This document shows positions 38,937-52,197 of a stretch of 64,000 nt of DNA, one piece after another (within the stretch, counting starts at the first letter, position 1; every line of letters begins with the position of its first letter). The stretch covers positions 496,001 to 560,000 of the forward strand of contig NC_069135.1 in NCBI RefSeq assembly GCF_026914265.1, in the 5' to 3' direction. Source of the stretch: Mya arenaria. Its lineage: Eukaryota; Mollusca; Bivalvia; Myida; Myidae. Under the pieces are notes generated by a model. It worked only from the letters and a program-made list of their open reading frames with translations. It made no database searches and was not told the DNA's origin. Made by a program: the position numbers and the translations under genes.

Positions 38937-39884
38937 TGAAACATTCAACTTAATACAACGATCTTAGCCTAGTATTTGTTTATTGCAATGTATGTATTAT
39001 GATATTCGGGAATTTTTAAATGTAATTTTAAGAAAATGTCCCGTGGTGTATTCCGACTGGATTTTTCTTAACTCTTTAGGTCTTTTTGTATCAATCTGAT
39101 ACCTTTATTGACATTTTGCTACTTAATTTGAATAATGTCGAAACCTCACTTTTGCATACACTTTGGTACTAGCTTCTTAAAGATTGATTTGGCAACAAAA
39201 CGTTTTCCAAAAGTGTTTTGAATAATGTGAAACTATATTTTTGCACAAAAGGTATAACAAAACGCATGTTTCGAGTCCCGATTTTTTGAAATAAAATTGC
39301 ATTTGATTATCGTTTACTGCAGGATAACGTTTTTAGAAAATGATATTTCAGAGTTTATAAACAAAGTAACTTTTATGTAATATAACGATCAAATGTATGA
39401 TGAAACTCGCATCTGAAGTGTTATGCACGTGTTTGTGTTCAAAGATTGAACTTAAAAGCATGAATAAATGGAAAACATTTTGATTAGTTGTATGCTGTCA
39501 AATTGTTCGATTGGGGAATATAACACAATTTTTAAATTAAAAATCGTGTACGTGGATTTAAAAAACTGTATAAAAATTGTTTTCTTAAAGAATCAAATTA
39601 AGACTTTATTGTTTCCAATAATAGCGAAATTACACCGTTTCTTGTGCTTCAAAAACCCATAAACACGTTAAAATAGCATTCTAAAAAAGGGGTTTCCTAA
39701 CAAGGGAAACCCTTATAAAAAGAGTTCAAGCATCTTGTCAACATCTAATAAACACGTATATCTATCAAAAGGAAAGGGCATAAAGAAATATTGTTTATGT
39801 TGTATATGTATACAAAACGTATGACTTATTCCTTTTCATATACATTGTACAAATGTTTATTTTCTCGTGCGGTTTGGGTAAAGC

Positions 39885-40069
39885 TTGGAATTCGTGCAAG
39901 GCAGGATGTTGTTGCCTGATTGAAGAGTGCTCCAGCGGGACACTGGATGATGAACAAATCCATACAGTCCGCACTAGAGGCACTAGGCGGCGAAGCTCGT
40001 TTGGCGCCCGGAGGTTCAGGCCTTGCAAAGCGTTGTTCACGTAAGGGTAAGTCGCTACCTGCCACTGAC
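39885..40069 (-). pseudogene. Relic of CBM14 exon 3 (A spacer, copy 3)
   Basis: As at 6244-6428, which it resembles more than the copy 2 relic does. The domain is frame-broken and lacks a donor. Confidence 0.72.
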
Positions 40070-41692
40070 CTGTGAGAGTCACTCACATGGTAACTTTAAA
40101 CATTGGTATTATAAGATTTCCCTGTTAACGTGTATGTATGATGCTTGCATGCACATGGTTTTAGCAGTAACGGGTTCAGCTGGAAAAAAGACTTCAGATA
40201 CCGAATGAATCAACCAGAAATGCCTTATTCATAACATATAACATTGTAAACATATAATTGACTTTAAATGTACATAGAGATTGAGGATATTAATTATGTT
40301 TATAATCACTCAATGCTACAGAAATGGTGTTACATGATGTACGGAAGAGAGTGGCCACAGGCATGTCGATATTTCACCTGGTGTCTTTATAACTATGAAA
40401 GAAATAGCTTGTTTCCATACCGCTTTCCATTTTAAGGTAAGTTAATAGAATTGCTAGTAACCAAATGATATACTTCTATTTACCAACAAAATAAAACAAA
40501 CTCAAGCACCCGCTGCATTGCTGCCGATTATATACAGTAAATCGTTATCTTTCTAGTTAATTAATAATACTTTTGCTGAACATGGAGTTTGGATGATAAT
40601 TGCCCCAGTGGGAATACTAATTACCTGAGGGCTTTATCCTCAATAAAACATATGTTTTGTCATTTGTCAATGATAGTCAAATAATATCGTGCAACATTAT
40701 TTGAAATAAAAACAGCAAACTTTTTCTCACGTGTTGTCGGAATAAGACGGCAATAGTTCCTGTCTTCAATTATTTCTAGTTTTTACATCGTCTGATTTTG
40801 CCGTTCATTTCAGTATGTGAGCACAATGTTATTAAGTGTGTTCTCATCACGTCCTGCTTCACACAACGGCTTATTTACATCTCTCCGCACACAGGCAAAT
40901 GACGTCAGCACTTGATGTTCACACAGGTCAAATAATGTACTCGCACCCACCCCCTGTTTCTTCTGTTTGTCTGAATAATACATATGTGTCTATGAAAAAG
41001 TTGAAATACTCGATGAGTTCTTACTCAATTTTTCAATGACCACGCAAAGGTGAAAAGCCCAATACTACTAATGATTATATTTTGATGGTTGTTAAATAGT
41101 ATAATGACTTAAAGTAGTATCTTCATGATTAAGTTTTTACTTCAGGTCATCTTACTGACCTAGATTACAACCTCATTGACACATTATCAACGCAAACTCT
41201 GACACACGAAATGTGTATCGTTAGAGTTGTATAAGGTGGACTTTTCTCAAAAAGCGACATTCTTAATAAAAGCCATTTCATTGGAGGAAATGTAGGTATC
41301 GTTCTAAGTAGTGTTCTTGTCCTGTAGCACTGAAGACAAATAGTAGCAGCATTCTATAAATTCAATGAGGGTATCTTTACGGTAAAATGTTTATATGAAA
41401 AAAAAATGAATTTCTGAAGAGAAACAATATATGCAGTGAATCGGACGAACGGGATATTTATGAAGTGTGGCCATTTCTGTATGTTTGTCTCTCGTTAATT
41501 GTGTGTTGAACCATGTGATGTAACACAAACTCACATTAACCTTTACGTTGTTGTGCTTACTAGACTTCTTGCACATGTTACAGATTGGCTTAAGTTGATA
41601 GTAGATGTGTTCAGCTATTTATTAGAATAATGAAGAACTTTAAGGATACCAATCAATGTATTTAATAATAAGACTAAAGCTTTAAGCATGCA

Positions 41693-41698
41693 TTTATT
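41693..41698 (-). terminator. Polyadenylation signal AATAAA of G6
   Basis: AATAAA on the minus strand, 81 bp past the G6 stop codon. Confidence 0.63.
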
Positions 41699-41778
41699 GT
41701 AACCAAATATTGATGGTTCAAGAAAGTGTTCATTGGTCATTGTTCGGTTTAGGGTCACAAATGTCGATGACTTCTCAT

Positions 41779-44058
41779 CTATCCCGAAAAGTTTGTCTGT
41801 CCAGTGAGTGTGATTGAGGCGAGCTGGGAAGCGCACGTCTCCAAGTACTGGTTCCACACGAGACCAGACGGGCACCTCTGGACGAAAGCGTTTCCTTGCA
41901 GGTCACACTGGATGAACTTGGTTGGATCGGGGTGCGAGAAGAACAGGGCCTGAGCGCTGATGGCTTGAGCAGTACACGGGTTAGCACCGTTCAAAAACCC
42001 TGCAAATTCGCAGTCATTTTCGTTCTTTAATACAAATTGACATAATCTGATGATTTTTTTTAATTTAACTGAAATGTATGTAAATAAACTTGTTTTAAGC
42101 CAAATGATATTTCTATAAACAAGTTTGACGTCCGCACCGCTTATGCTACTTTATTTAGGATAGCAAATCTCTTATCGGATTCAGACCTTTGAGAGTCCAT
42201 TTACTTATTTCCCTTTGTTCTTAAAACTTGCTTTTAGAAACTACCTGTGACTGCAGCCAGATAACCAGGGTTCGCCACACCGCCTTGTAGTGTGTACACA
42301 CACGATTGCCTGTTCTGGTCCCAGATGAGCTGATCAGGGCAGGTGATCACGCGAGCATTTCCGGCAGCGTCGCACTGGATGAATTGTTTGTTGCTATTCG
42401 CAACAGAGAAGAATATCCGGCCTGCTTGGAGGCTCTGTGCTGTGCATGGACTCGGAATGCCGAGAGAGGCGATGTAGGTCGGCTGGGCTAACAATCGCCT
42501 ATAGAAGTAACGGAAACTGTAGCTGTTTTTGCCAGGTAATCTTTTATACATGTCTTGTAAGTAATTTTAGTATATGTTCTTCACATTGGAAGAAAACATA
42601 AATCTATCAAGCACAAAAATCACACAATATAAAGGAAGCAAGCAGGTTCATAATGAGCAATTTATATACGTTGTATTTGTACAAACCGTATGACTTCGTT
42701 CCCGAAAATGAATAGCTATGATATATTGCATTGCACAAGTGTTCAAATTTTGCTGGCTTTTATTGTAGGAAGGAAGTTTAGCTTGCCTTTTGAGTAATGC
42801 ATGAGGATGTTGCCTGGTCATAGAGCTCTCCAGTGGGACACTGGACAACATACATTCGTTCGTACAGTCCGCATTGGAGAAACTTTGATGCGTCGCTCGG
42901 GTGAGGGAAATTCAGGGCCTGCAGAGCGTTGTTTACGCAAGGGTTGGTCGCCACCTGCAACTGGCCTATGAGGTTCATGAATGGTAATTGTATATATTTG
43001 TGACATTCTAAGATTTAAATTGAAACGTGTAAATACGCTGGTTCCACTCATATAATATTAGCAGATAGGGGCTCATAAGATTGCAAATACCAAAATAATA
43101 CTAGTATACCAGAAATGCATTATTCGTGAAATCTAACCATACTCATATGTTTCAAGCATGTAAACAAAATCAGCTTCCATTGTACACATATAATAAAACA
43201 ATAAACATACATATTTATGGACGACATTGTTTAAGTTTATTACAATCCTATAATACAGTACCGTACTACTTACAAGATGTGCGGGTGAGCGTTGATCCAG
43301 GCAGGACGATGCTTCGGTCCGCATGCTCTATTTCAAAAATAAGGATTCAAATTAAACACTTGCATGTAATCATAAATAAGTCAGATAAACCCAACACGGC
43401 AGGGCATTTAATATTGGTACTGTTTTAATAAAAGATTGAATATTCTTTTTTGAACAAAATTAATTTAATTGAAGACTTCTGATTTTGTACAGTATGTTAC
43501 TAAAGTAAATAATATAGTACAGTATTACTTCCACGTAAGGACTATTCAATCAACCAAATGTTCTAAAGGCACGCCAAAAAAAACAAGCATCCACTAAGGG
43601 AGACACAGGACGCCACAAGATAACAGTGAAAGAAACAAATTAGCGTTATTCATCAAAATTAGGTTTACTTTGTAAACCTGTGTTATTTGTTTTCAAAATA
43701 TCTCAATCTTTCACGTGTTACCACATTTATCCAGAGCGCAAAATGGAATGTGTCAGCCTTATTAGAGCAAGCACAGCTTGAAAAAAACGGAATCAAACCT
43801 AATAACCATGTTAAACTAGATTGAATGTATAGGCAACGACCAGATACAGACAACACAAGGAAATCAATGAAAACTGAACAACAGACGTATGATGTAAGAT
43901 GCACCTATACACAGACATATATCATACACAGCCGAAATACTAGCTATAATTATGTTTATATGTTTTATACTCTTACCCTGATCAGTGTCCAGCACGGTGA
44001 CAGCCTGCACAAGACCACACAGGACTCCTACACACGTGAGAAACAAGACAGAATTCAT
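41779..44058 (-). CDS. G6: triple-CBM14 protein, B type, with a one-base insertion in exon 4
   Basis: Exons: 43977-44058, 43274-43327, 42787-42965, 42245-42498 and 41779-41999. Exon 4 is 254 bp instead of 253: one extra base at about 42490 (ctaacaatc where others have ctacaatc) shifts the frame within its first codons, and a stop would follow inside domain 2. All other exons are normal, and the sequence around is nearly identical to G4. It may be a real null allele or an assembly error. Intron 3 has the GC donor. Exon 5 joins two lineages: its 3' end carries copy 1-like variants and its 5' end copy 2-like variants, switching between about 41,815 and 41,860. Confidence 0.72.
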
Positions 44059-44129
44059 TCTGGAGAGGAGGAAATCGAGCAAGATGTCCCGTGTAAAACG
44101 AGTGTAGCAGGCTTAACCGTTTGCAGATC

Positions 44130-44136
44130 TTTTATA
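44130..44136 (-). promoter_or_regulatory. TATA box of G6
   Basis: TATAAAA on the minus strand, 72 bp upstream of the ATG at 44058. Confidence 0.74.
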
Positions 44137-45864
44137 CCTACCGTTAAGGAAGCGATGTTGATGAAGGTAAGGGTGGAATCACGATTATTGTGGAAACCTT
44201 TTAAAATGGCGCATTTGATCATAGACATTTCCGTATTTTCATTACCAGCCTTTTCTACCATGTCAAAATATGTCTGTCATTTCTCTGTTAAAAAAGCATT
44301 GCTGAGTGAAAACTACAAAAGGCTGTATCCTTTTTGTTGTTTGAAATACAACTAACCAAATCGTTTAATGGATGTCCGTTTTTATTTGATTGTTGAAACA
44401 AAGGTTTTTTGCGGTAGCAACAGGTTCAAAAACAAAGAATTTGAAGGCGTTAGTGTTTTTTATCCTACTCGTGATATTTATACTGTATGACTCGAACATT
44501 AAAGGAACATCTCAGACATGTAATATTTGTTCATTGCAATTATGTCACGAAAACGCTATTCCTAAACCACTTAAACCAGTTTCTTCAGGGTTAAATAGTT
44601 TTATTATGCATGTTTCAAGTAAATTCAGTGAACGAAAAACATTTTTTAAGGCGATCAGGGGTAGAATTACAATACTGACTTAATTTGTCAAAGCCTTCCA
44701 GAAATCCTGCCATGGATTCCATGCCTCTTAAAAGACTAATTAACGAACTCAATACTATGGTTGCCTTTAGTTAAGTATTTTAATTTTGCTTTATTCGGAA
44801 ATAATAGTACCGCCAAAACCCTTCTAAACGCTGGATTCGTTGTATAGTTTTCTTTCCTACAAAAGGGTTAGACATTATTTCATATACACAGAATCGCAGC
44901 TTGTTGTCAACAGTAATAAACCTTACCTTTTCGGGAAAAGGGAATTAAAACCAAACACATTACCGTTGAACATAACTTCCTACAAAACAACGATATGTTT
45001 TATGTCTTTGGCGTTTACACTGTGCAATTAAACGGCGTTTTTTAACTTTTGGCTACTAAGCTTGTTTCTGAAGCTTTTCATAGAAATATTTGTACTGAAA
45101 TCATTTTGTTGCAAGTAGCAATATACCCGATGCTTACTAGTAACAAACGGACGTTTGACAGTTATTTAGACTCGATAAAAGCTTCATCGTACCATTTAGG
45201 ACAAGTAAATATCTAAGTTGCTTCTTAAAAATATGTTCTTACACTCCATAAAGAGGTCATTCAAACAGAAAGGTAGTTCAATTATCAAACATATACTTGT
45301 CCATATTCTATTGGAATTATGTATACTAAAAGCAAGCTCCTATGACCGTAGCTTACTGGTTGGCCTGTTTAACAAGTATAGTTGTATAAGGCATTAGCGC
45401 CAGTGTTAAGGACAAAAATGCTAATGTGCAAGTCCGCGGAGAAATGCCGGACAAAAAAGTCTATTGAATAATCAAGCTCTATTATTTATTTCTAATAAGG
45501 CCTCGAGTACCACTGAAAAACAATCTTTCTTTTTTCTTACGCTGGGTATAACAGTAAAATCGGCTTGGAGGTTCGGCTTATTGTAAGGATTCGATAAATT
45601 GCACTGTTACTCCATGTGCTTTCACTAACCAAGCAAGTAACCAGAATATTTATATCCTGATTTTGAAGTTTCAAAATAAAGTCTGTGTTTATCTATAGGT
45701 TCAATAAGAATTATATTTCCATTTCATCAATCTCGTCCCAGTCTGATGTATGTTTCTAGTGAAATTGCATTACGCCTCTGCACATTATGAACAACAACAG
45801 TATTGTTTTCGTTCGACATTCGTGTTGCATTTAATAAAGTTTTAAATGTTTAAACGTTTATTAA

Positions 45865-46163
45865 AGCTGCACTCTCACAGATTGAACGTTTTGACAACTT
45901 TTTTTGTCTTGGAACGAGTCAATTTATGCGAAAAATGCATATAAACCAGTCATATAAGACTGCTGACAAAAATTTAGATCGCAGATTTTTATATTAAAGT
46001 TTAGAAAAATGGTGTGTTATGCATAAAACCTTAATTCTGGAACGGAAATATGAAATCTGCGATATGATCTTTTGTCAGCAGTCTTTTATCACTGGTTTGC
46101 AGGTATTTACGCAAAAATTTGCTCTTTCCAAGACAAAAAAGGTAAATCTGTGAGAGTGCAGCT
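45865..46163. mobile_element. Foldback MITE with TTAA flanks (B spacer, copy 3)
   Basis: Third copy of the same insertion, 299 bp, flanked by TTAA at 45861-45864 and 46164-46167. Essentially identical to the copy at 28981-29279. Confidence 0.85.
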
Positions 46164-48245
46164 TTAAGCTTGAAGATCGGTAGAAAAGTTTGCTTTATTT
46201 GAACGGTTTAATGAATTATTCCTTTTTCCTCTTATTCCTTTTATATCAAAAATCTTAGAAAAGCTTAATTCATTAAAAAAATGAAATAAAAGGCGCATGC
46301 AATCGCAATGAAATTGGAAAATGAAAAAGTTAACGAGATTTTAAAAAAATATATTAAAACATACAATTTGGTACATAGAGTGTATGTGTCACGATGATAT
46401 TCCTATCAAAATGAGTAAAATTTAGCTCTATTTCGAAAGTCATTCACAAAAAACACATGAACATTTAGTGCTTACTGTGAGTTTTACAAGACCTTTATGA
46501 CTAAAAGTAGGTTAAACAAATGCTGACATCATATGATATAGAGTGTTATGCTAATCCACTGTTTTCAATGCATAACAAAGGCCATGTTTATTGTATAAAC
46601 TGATTTTGAGTAATCAGGTCTTTACTAAACTCTGAGTGGATTCAGGAAATGTCTAGACGGTACGATGCTTTCAATGAAGAGGACATTCAGTTTGTTCAAG
46701 TACTTCCGGAATATTATAGAACTTTTTTAATTGTTAGAGTCTATCCGTCAGAGTCGTTGTGTAATATATAAACTCATGATTACATAACACATGCATGATT
46801 AAGTGACATAAACTGGTAAATAGTCAGATACACATTACTATATAGGTGTAAATGTTCTCATAAGGTGGTCATTCTAGCAGATCGCCATATGGGACTCAGG
46901 TAAATGATCATTCAACGGTCCGAGTCGGACACATATGTCTATACAACAGGTTAAGTTTCCATATTTTTTTGTATATGGTTTCCTCTTAAGTATTAATTTT
47001 GAATTTGTCAAGCAATCAAATGAAACACAGCATTAATTATGCTCATTCGTATCGTGTAAATAAATTATAAAGGCATACTAAAACAAAAAAAGATATTAAT
47101 TAATATTGGCTTTATTTTAGTCCGAAAACTTACTCTACAACTACGGCAGAACTGTTTGTTGGTCAGGCAGTACAATTTGCGCTTTGCATCTTTTTACATG
47201 ACTTCTAAATACCACATCTAAATTATTTCTTAAACGGCTGCTGAAATCAGAGTGTGTAGACATACGATTGTATTGAACAGTTGTAACTATTTATCGAATA
47301 AAAAGGGGGTTCACTTCTGTGTTTCCTAACTTTACATTAGTGTTTTGCGAATACATGTACTTACTTTTCATTTAATCTCTGGAATGAAAATTTATGTTTG
47401 GCGTCTTGTTATTAAATTATACAGAAAGTGAACATAACTTTCATGTTTATTGTTGAAAGGGTGTGCTATATTGCAAAGAAATTGAAAATGATAATAATTG
47501 TATTTGCACACAATCATACATTCCTCACATCTGCATACACTCTAATGTTAGAAAATAAACATTTCGTCGAATTAGGTGATTTGGGTCGAGAGTAACAGAG
47601 GAAATAATTTGCAAGAAGACTGCCGTGTTCACCTATTCATATTGTTTATAAGCAGAAGCTATATAACAAGTCTTAGTATGAGAGTGCTCAAAAATGACTC
47701 CTTTTAAAATCATGTTGGTGAACTTTCAGGGAAGTTTTTAGAATATTTTACTAGGAGGTTAAGGCGTTTCAGTGAACGAGATGGTGGTTTAATTAAGTCC
47801 ATCAATCATCTACACTAATACACATTTAGTTTAAGAACTATTTATAACATCCACTTAATTGGTATAAGTCAAACTGTTTACAAAACCCTGTTATGATGCC
47901 CTGTCATTTAAGTGTTTATAAACACAATACTTTAAATGTAATATAACGATCAAATACATTATGAAACTCGCATCTAATGAAGTGTTATGCATGTGTTTGT
48001 GTTCAAAGATTGAACTCAAAGGCATGAACAAATGGAAAACATTTTGATAGTTGTTTGCTGTCAAAGTGTTCAATTGGAGAATACAACACAATTTATCAAA
48101 TTAAAAATTGTATGTGTGGATTATGAAAAGTGTATAAAAAAACACCGTTTCGTGGGGTTCAAAAATCAATAAAAAAAACTTTAAAACAGCATTCTAAAAA
48201 ATAGGGATATCCTGACAGGGAAAACACTTAAAAAAATACTTGAAG

Positions 48246-48302
48246 TCAATCGGACAGGGCCAAGAGAGATTGGCTGGATTGTAGGTTAGTTGGGCTATAT
48301 TA
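48246..48302 (-). pseudogene. Relic of the 5' end of CBM14 exon 4 (B spacer, copy 3)
   Basis: Identical in form to the fragment at 31363-31420. Confidence 0.58.
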
Positions 48303-48562
48303 TAAACCAAAAAGGTAAAGGATGTTGTACGGGATGTATGTTCTAGATGTACGTGTTCATATATAGTCAATGATTTATGTTTGTAAGTAATTTCATGGCA
48401 TCTTTTCAACATCTAATAAACACGTATATCTTTTAAACACAAAAAGAAAGGGCCTAAGGAACATTGTTTATGTTGTATATGTACACAAAACGTATCACTT
48501 ATTCTCTTTCATATGCTAATGTTCATTTTCTCACGCGGCTTCGAATTGCTATAAGTAAAGCT

Positions 48563-48745
48563 AGCCATTGGTATAAGGCAGGATGTTGTTGCTGATTGCA
48601 GAGTGCTCCAGCGGGACACTGGATAATGAACAAATCCGTACAGTCCGCACTGGAGGAACTAGGCGGCGAAGCTTGTTTGGCGTCCGGAAGTTCAGGCATT
48701 GCAAAACGTTGTTCACGCAAGGGTAAGTCGCTACCTGTCACTAAC
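48563..48745 (-). pseudogene. Relic of CBM14 exon 3 (B spacer, copy 3)
   Basis: Identical in form to the relic at 31681-31862; frame-broken exon 3 homologue. Confidence 0.72.
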
Positions 48746-49729
48746 CTGTGAGATTCACTCACATTGTAATTTTAAATATTGGGATTCTAAGATTTCCCTT
48801 TGTATGTGTATGTATGCTGCTTGCATGTACATGGTATTGGCAGTAAGGGGTTCAGCTGGGAATAAGATTTTACATACCGAATGAATTAACCAGAAATGCC
48901 TTTTTCATAACTCATAACAATAGTCAACTCTTTGCATGGTTATGAGTATATTTAGCTACCATTGCACACAATAATTGACTATTAATGTACATAGAGATTG
49001 AGGAAATCAAGTGTGTTTATTAAAATTCAAATGTACAGAACTGGTGTTACATGATGTACGGACTAGAGTGGCTCCAGTCATGTTGATATTTCACCCAGTC
49101 TTTATAACTATGAAAGAAATAACTTGTTTCCATATCGCTTTCCATTTTAGGCCCAATACTACTTATGATTATATTTTGATGATTGTTAAATAGTATAATG
49201 ACTTAAATTAATATATTCATGATTAAGTTTTTACTTCAGGTCATCTAACAGACTAAAATTACAACCTCACTGACACATTATCAACGCAAACTCTGATACA
49301 CGGAGTGTTTATCGAGTGAGTGGTATAAGGTGGACCTTTGTCAAAAAGTGACATTCTTAATAAAAGCCATTTCATTGGAGGAAATGTAGGTATCGTTCTA
49401 AGTAATGATCTTGTCCTGTAGTACTGAAGACAAACAGTAGTGGCATTCTATAAATACAATGAGGGTATCTTTACGATAAAATGTTTAAATGAAAGAAAAA
49501 TGAATTTCTGAAGAAGAAACAATGTGTGCAGTGAATCGGACGAACGATATATCTGTAAGATATGGCCATTTCTACGTTTAAAGTTGTTATCCTTACTAGT
49601 CTTCTTGCACATGTTACAGATTGGCTCAAATTGATATTTGATGTGTTCAGCTATTTATTAGAATATTGAAAAACTTTAAAGATAACCAATCAATTTATTT
49701 TATAATAAGACTAAAGGTTTAAGCATGCA

Positions 49730-49735
49730 TTTATT
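49730..49735 (-). terminator. Polyadenylation signal AATAAA of G7
   Basis: AATAAA on the minus strand, 88 bp past the G7 stop codon. Confidence 0.65.
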
Positions 49736-49822
49736 GTAACCAAATGTTGATGGTACAAGAAAGTGTTCTTTGGTCGTTGTCCGGTTTAGGGCCACAAATG
49801 TCTATAACTTTTCAAGAACCAC

Positions 49823-52119
49823 CTATCCCGATAAGTTTGTCTGTCCAGTGAGTGTGAATGAGGCCAGCTGGGAAGCGCACGTCTCCAAGTACTGGTTCCA
49901 CACGAGACCAGACGGACACCTCTGGACGAAAGCGTTCCCTTGCAGGTCACACTGGATGAACTTGGTTGGATCGGGGTGCGAGAAGAACAGGGCCTGAGCG
50001 CTGATGGCCTGGGCGGTACACGGATTAGCGCCGTTCAAAAAACCTGCAAAAACGCAGTCATTTTGTTCTTTAATACAAATTGACATAAACTGTTGATGTT
50101 TTGAATTTAACTGAAATGTATGTAAACGGGGCTATTAAAAGCAAAATGATATTTCTATAAAAGTTTGACGACCGCACCGCTTATTCTCCTTTATTTAGGA
50201 TAACAAATCTGTCTTATCGGATAAAGACCTCTAAGAGTCCAATAACTTATTTCCATTTTTTCGTAAAACTTGGCTTCAGAAGCTACCTGTGACTGCAAGA
50301 AGATAACCAGGGTTCGCCACACCGCCTTGAAGTGTGTACACACACGATTGCCTGTTCTGGTCCCAGATGAGCTGGTCAGGGCAGGTGATCACGCGGGCAA
50401 TACCGGCAGCGTCGCACTGGATGAATTGTTTGTTGCTATTCGCAACGGAGAAGAATATCCGGCCTGCTTGGAGGCTCTGAGCTGTGCATGGGCTCGGAAT
50501 GCCGAGAGAGGCGATGTAGGTCGGCTGGGCTACAATCGCCTATAAAAGTAACGGAAACTGTAGCTGTTTTGGCCAGGTAATCTTTTATAAATGTCTTGTA
50601 AGTAATTTTAGTATATGTTCTTCACATTGGAAGAAAAACATAAATCTATCAAGCACAAAAATCACACAATATAAAGGAAGCAAGCAAGTTCATAATGAGC
50701 AAATTTATATACGTTGTATTTGTACAAACCGTATGACTTCGTTCCCGAAAATGAATAACTATGATATAATGCATTGCACAAGTGTTCAAATTTTCTTGTG
50801 CTTCCTATTATTGTAGGAAGGAATTTAGCTTACCTTTGGAGAAATGCACGAGGATGTTGCCTGGTCGTAGAGCTCTCCAGTGGGACACTGGACAACGTAC
50901 ATTCGTTCGTACAGCCCGCATTGGAGAAACTTTGATGCGTCGCTCGGGTGGGGGAAATTCAGGGCCTGCAGAGCGTTGTTTACGCAAGGGTTGGTCGCAA
51001 CCTGCCATTGGCCTGTGTGGTTCATGAATAGTAGTTGTATATATTAGTGATATTCTAAGATTTAAATTGAAACGTGTCAATATGTTGGTTGCACTTTTAT
51101 AATATAATATTAGCAGTTAAGGGCTCAGTTGGGTAAATGATTGCAAATGCCAAAATTATATAAGTATACCAGAAATGCATTATTCGTGAAATGTAACCAT
51201 ACTCATTTTTTCCGAGCATGTAAAGATAATTCAGCTCCCATCGTTCACATATAATAAAACAATGAACATACATAATTATGGACGACATCCCTTTGGTGTA
51301 TTACAATCCTATAATACAGTAATGTATACTTACAAGATGTGCGGGTGAGCGTTGATCCAGGCAGGACGATGCTTCGGTCCGCATGCTCTATTACAAGGAA
51401 AATGATTCAAATCAAACACTTGCATATATTCATAAATAAGTCAGATAAATCCAACACGGCAGGTCAATAAATTTTGGTACCGTTTTAATAAAAGATTGAA
51501 TTTTAATTCTTTTAAATGAACTTAATTTAAGACATCTGATTGTGTACAGTATGTTCTTACTGGATTAAATAGTGTTATACAGTGTGACTTCCACGTAAGT
51601 AAATCAGTCAAATGTTCTAAAGGCACACTGGTGAAAACCAAGCATCCACTAAGCGAGACACAGGACGCCACAAGATAACAGTGAAAGAAACAAATTAGAG
51701 TTATTCATCAAAATTAGGTTTACATTGTAAATGTTTATTTGTTTTTCACAATATCTCGATCTTACACGTTTTACAACAATTATCACAAAGCCCAATTTAA
51801 ATATGTCAGCCGCATTGGAACTAGCACAGCTTCAAATAAAACTAACATATCAAACCTAATAACGATGTTAACCTAAATTAACTGTACATGCAACAACCAG
51901 ATACAGACAACACAACGAAATAAAAAAAATAAAGCTGAACAACAGACGTATATTGTAAGATACACTAATACACGGACATCTATCATACACAACCGAAATA
52001 CTAGCTATAATTATGTTTATATGTTTTATACTCTTACCCTGATCAGTGTCCGGCACGGTGGCAGCCTGCACAAGACCACACAAGACTCCTACACACGTGA
52101 GAAACAAGACAGAATTCAT
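49823..52119 (-). CDS. G7: secreted triple-CBM14 (peritrophin-A) protein, A type, intact; last gene of the array
   Basis: Exons: 52038-52119, 51334-51387, 50834-51012, 50287-50539 and 49823-50043; 262 residues with no break. Sequence and splice sites match G5 almost base for base. This is the gene nearest the right end of the array: about 3.1 kb of normal A-type upstream sequence remains beyond its TATA box before the array stops at about 55,254. Any enhancer beyond that point would differ from those of the internal copies. All donors are GT. Confidence 0.87.
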
Positions 52120-52190
52120 TCTGGAGAGGAAGAATTGGATCAAGATGTCCTGTTTTAAACAAGTGTAGCAGGCAGAACCGTACGCAGCTA

Positions 52191-52197
52191 TTTTATA
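52191..52197 (-). promoter_or_regulatory. TATA box of G7
   Basis: TATAAAA on the minus strand, 72 bp upstream of the ATG at 52119. Confidence 0.75.

Larger units (their letters stand above)
35314..41692. other. A-type spacer between G5 promoter and the end of G6
   Basis: Closest to the copy 1 A spacer in its variants. Contains the A-only reading frame (38751-38936) and the exon 3 relic (39885-40069). The stretch up to 38,369 is nearly identical to 52,198-55,254. No intact gene recognised. Confidence 0.7.
44137..49729. other. B-type spacer between G6 promoter and the end of G7
   Basis: Near-identical to 27,253-32,845. Contains the foldback element (45865-46163), exon 4 relic (48246-48302) and exon 3 relic (48563-48745). 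No intact gene recognised. Confidence 0.72.
33631..50514. repeat. Dimer copy 3 of the tandem array (A half 33631-42472, B half 42473-50514)
   Basis: 16,884 bp long. The copy is a mosaic. From its start to about 41.82 kb the variants match copy 1; from about 41.86 kb onward they match copy 2, including the 3' side of the gene at 42 kb. The B half is almost base-for-base the same as 25,590-33,630 at an offset of about 16,884. Confidence 0.88.
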
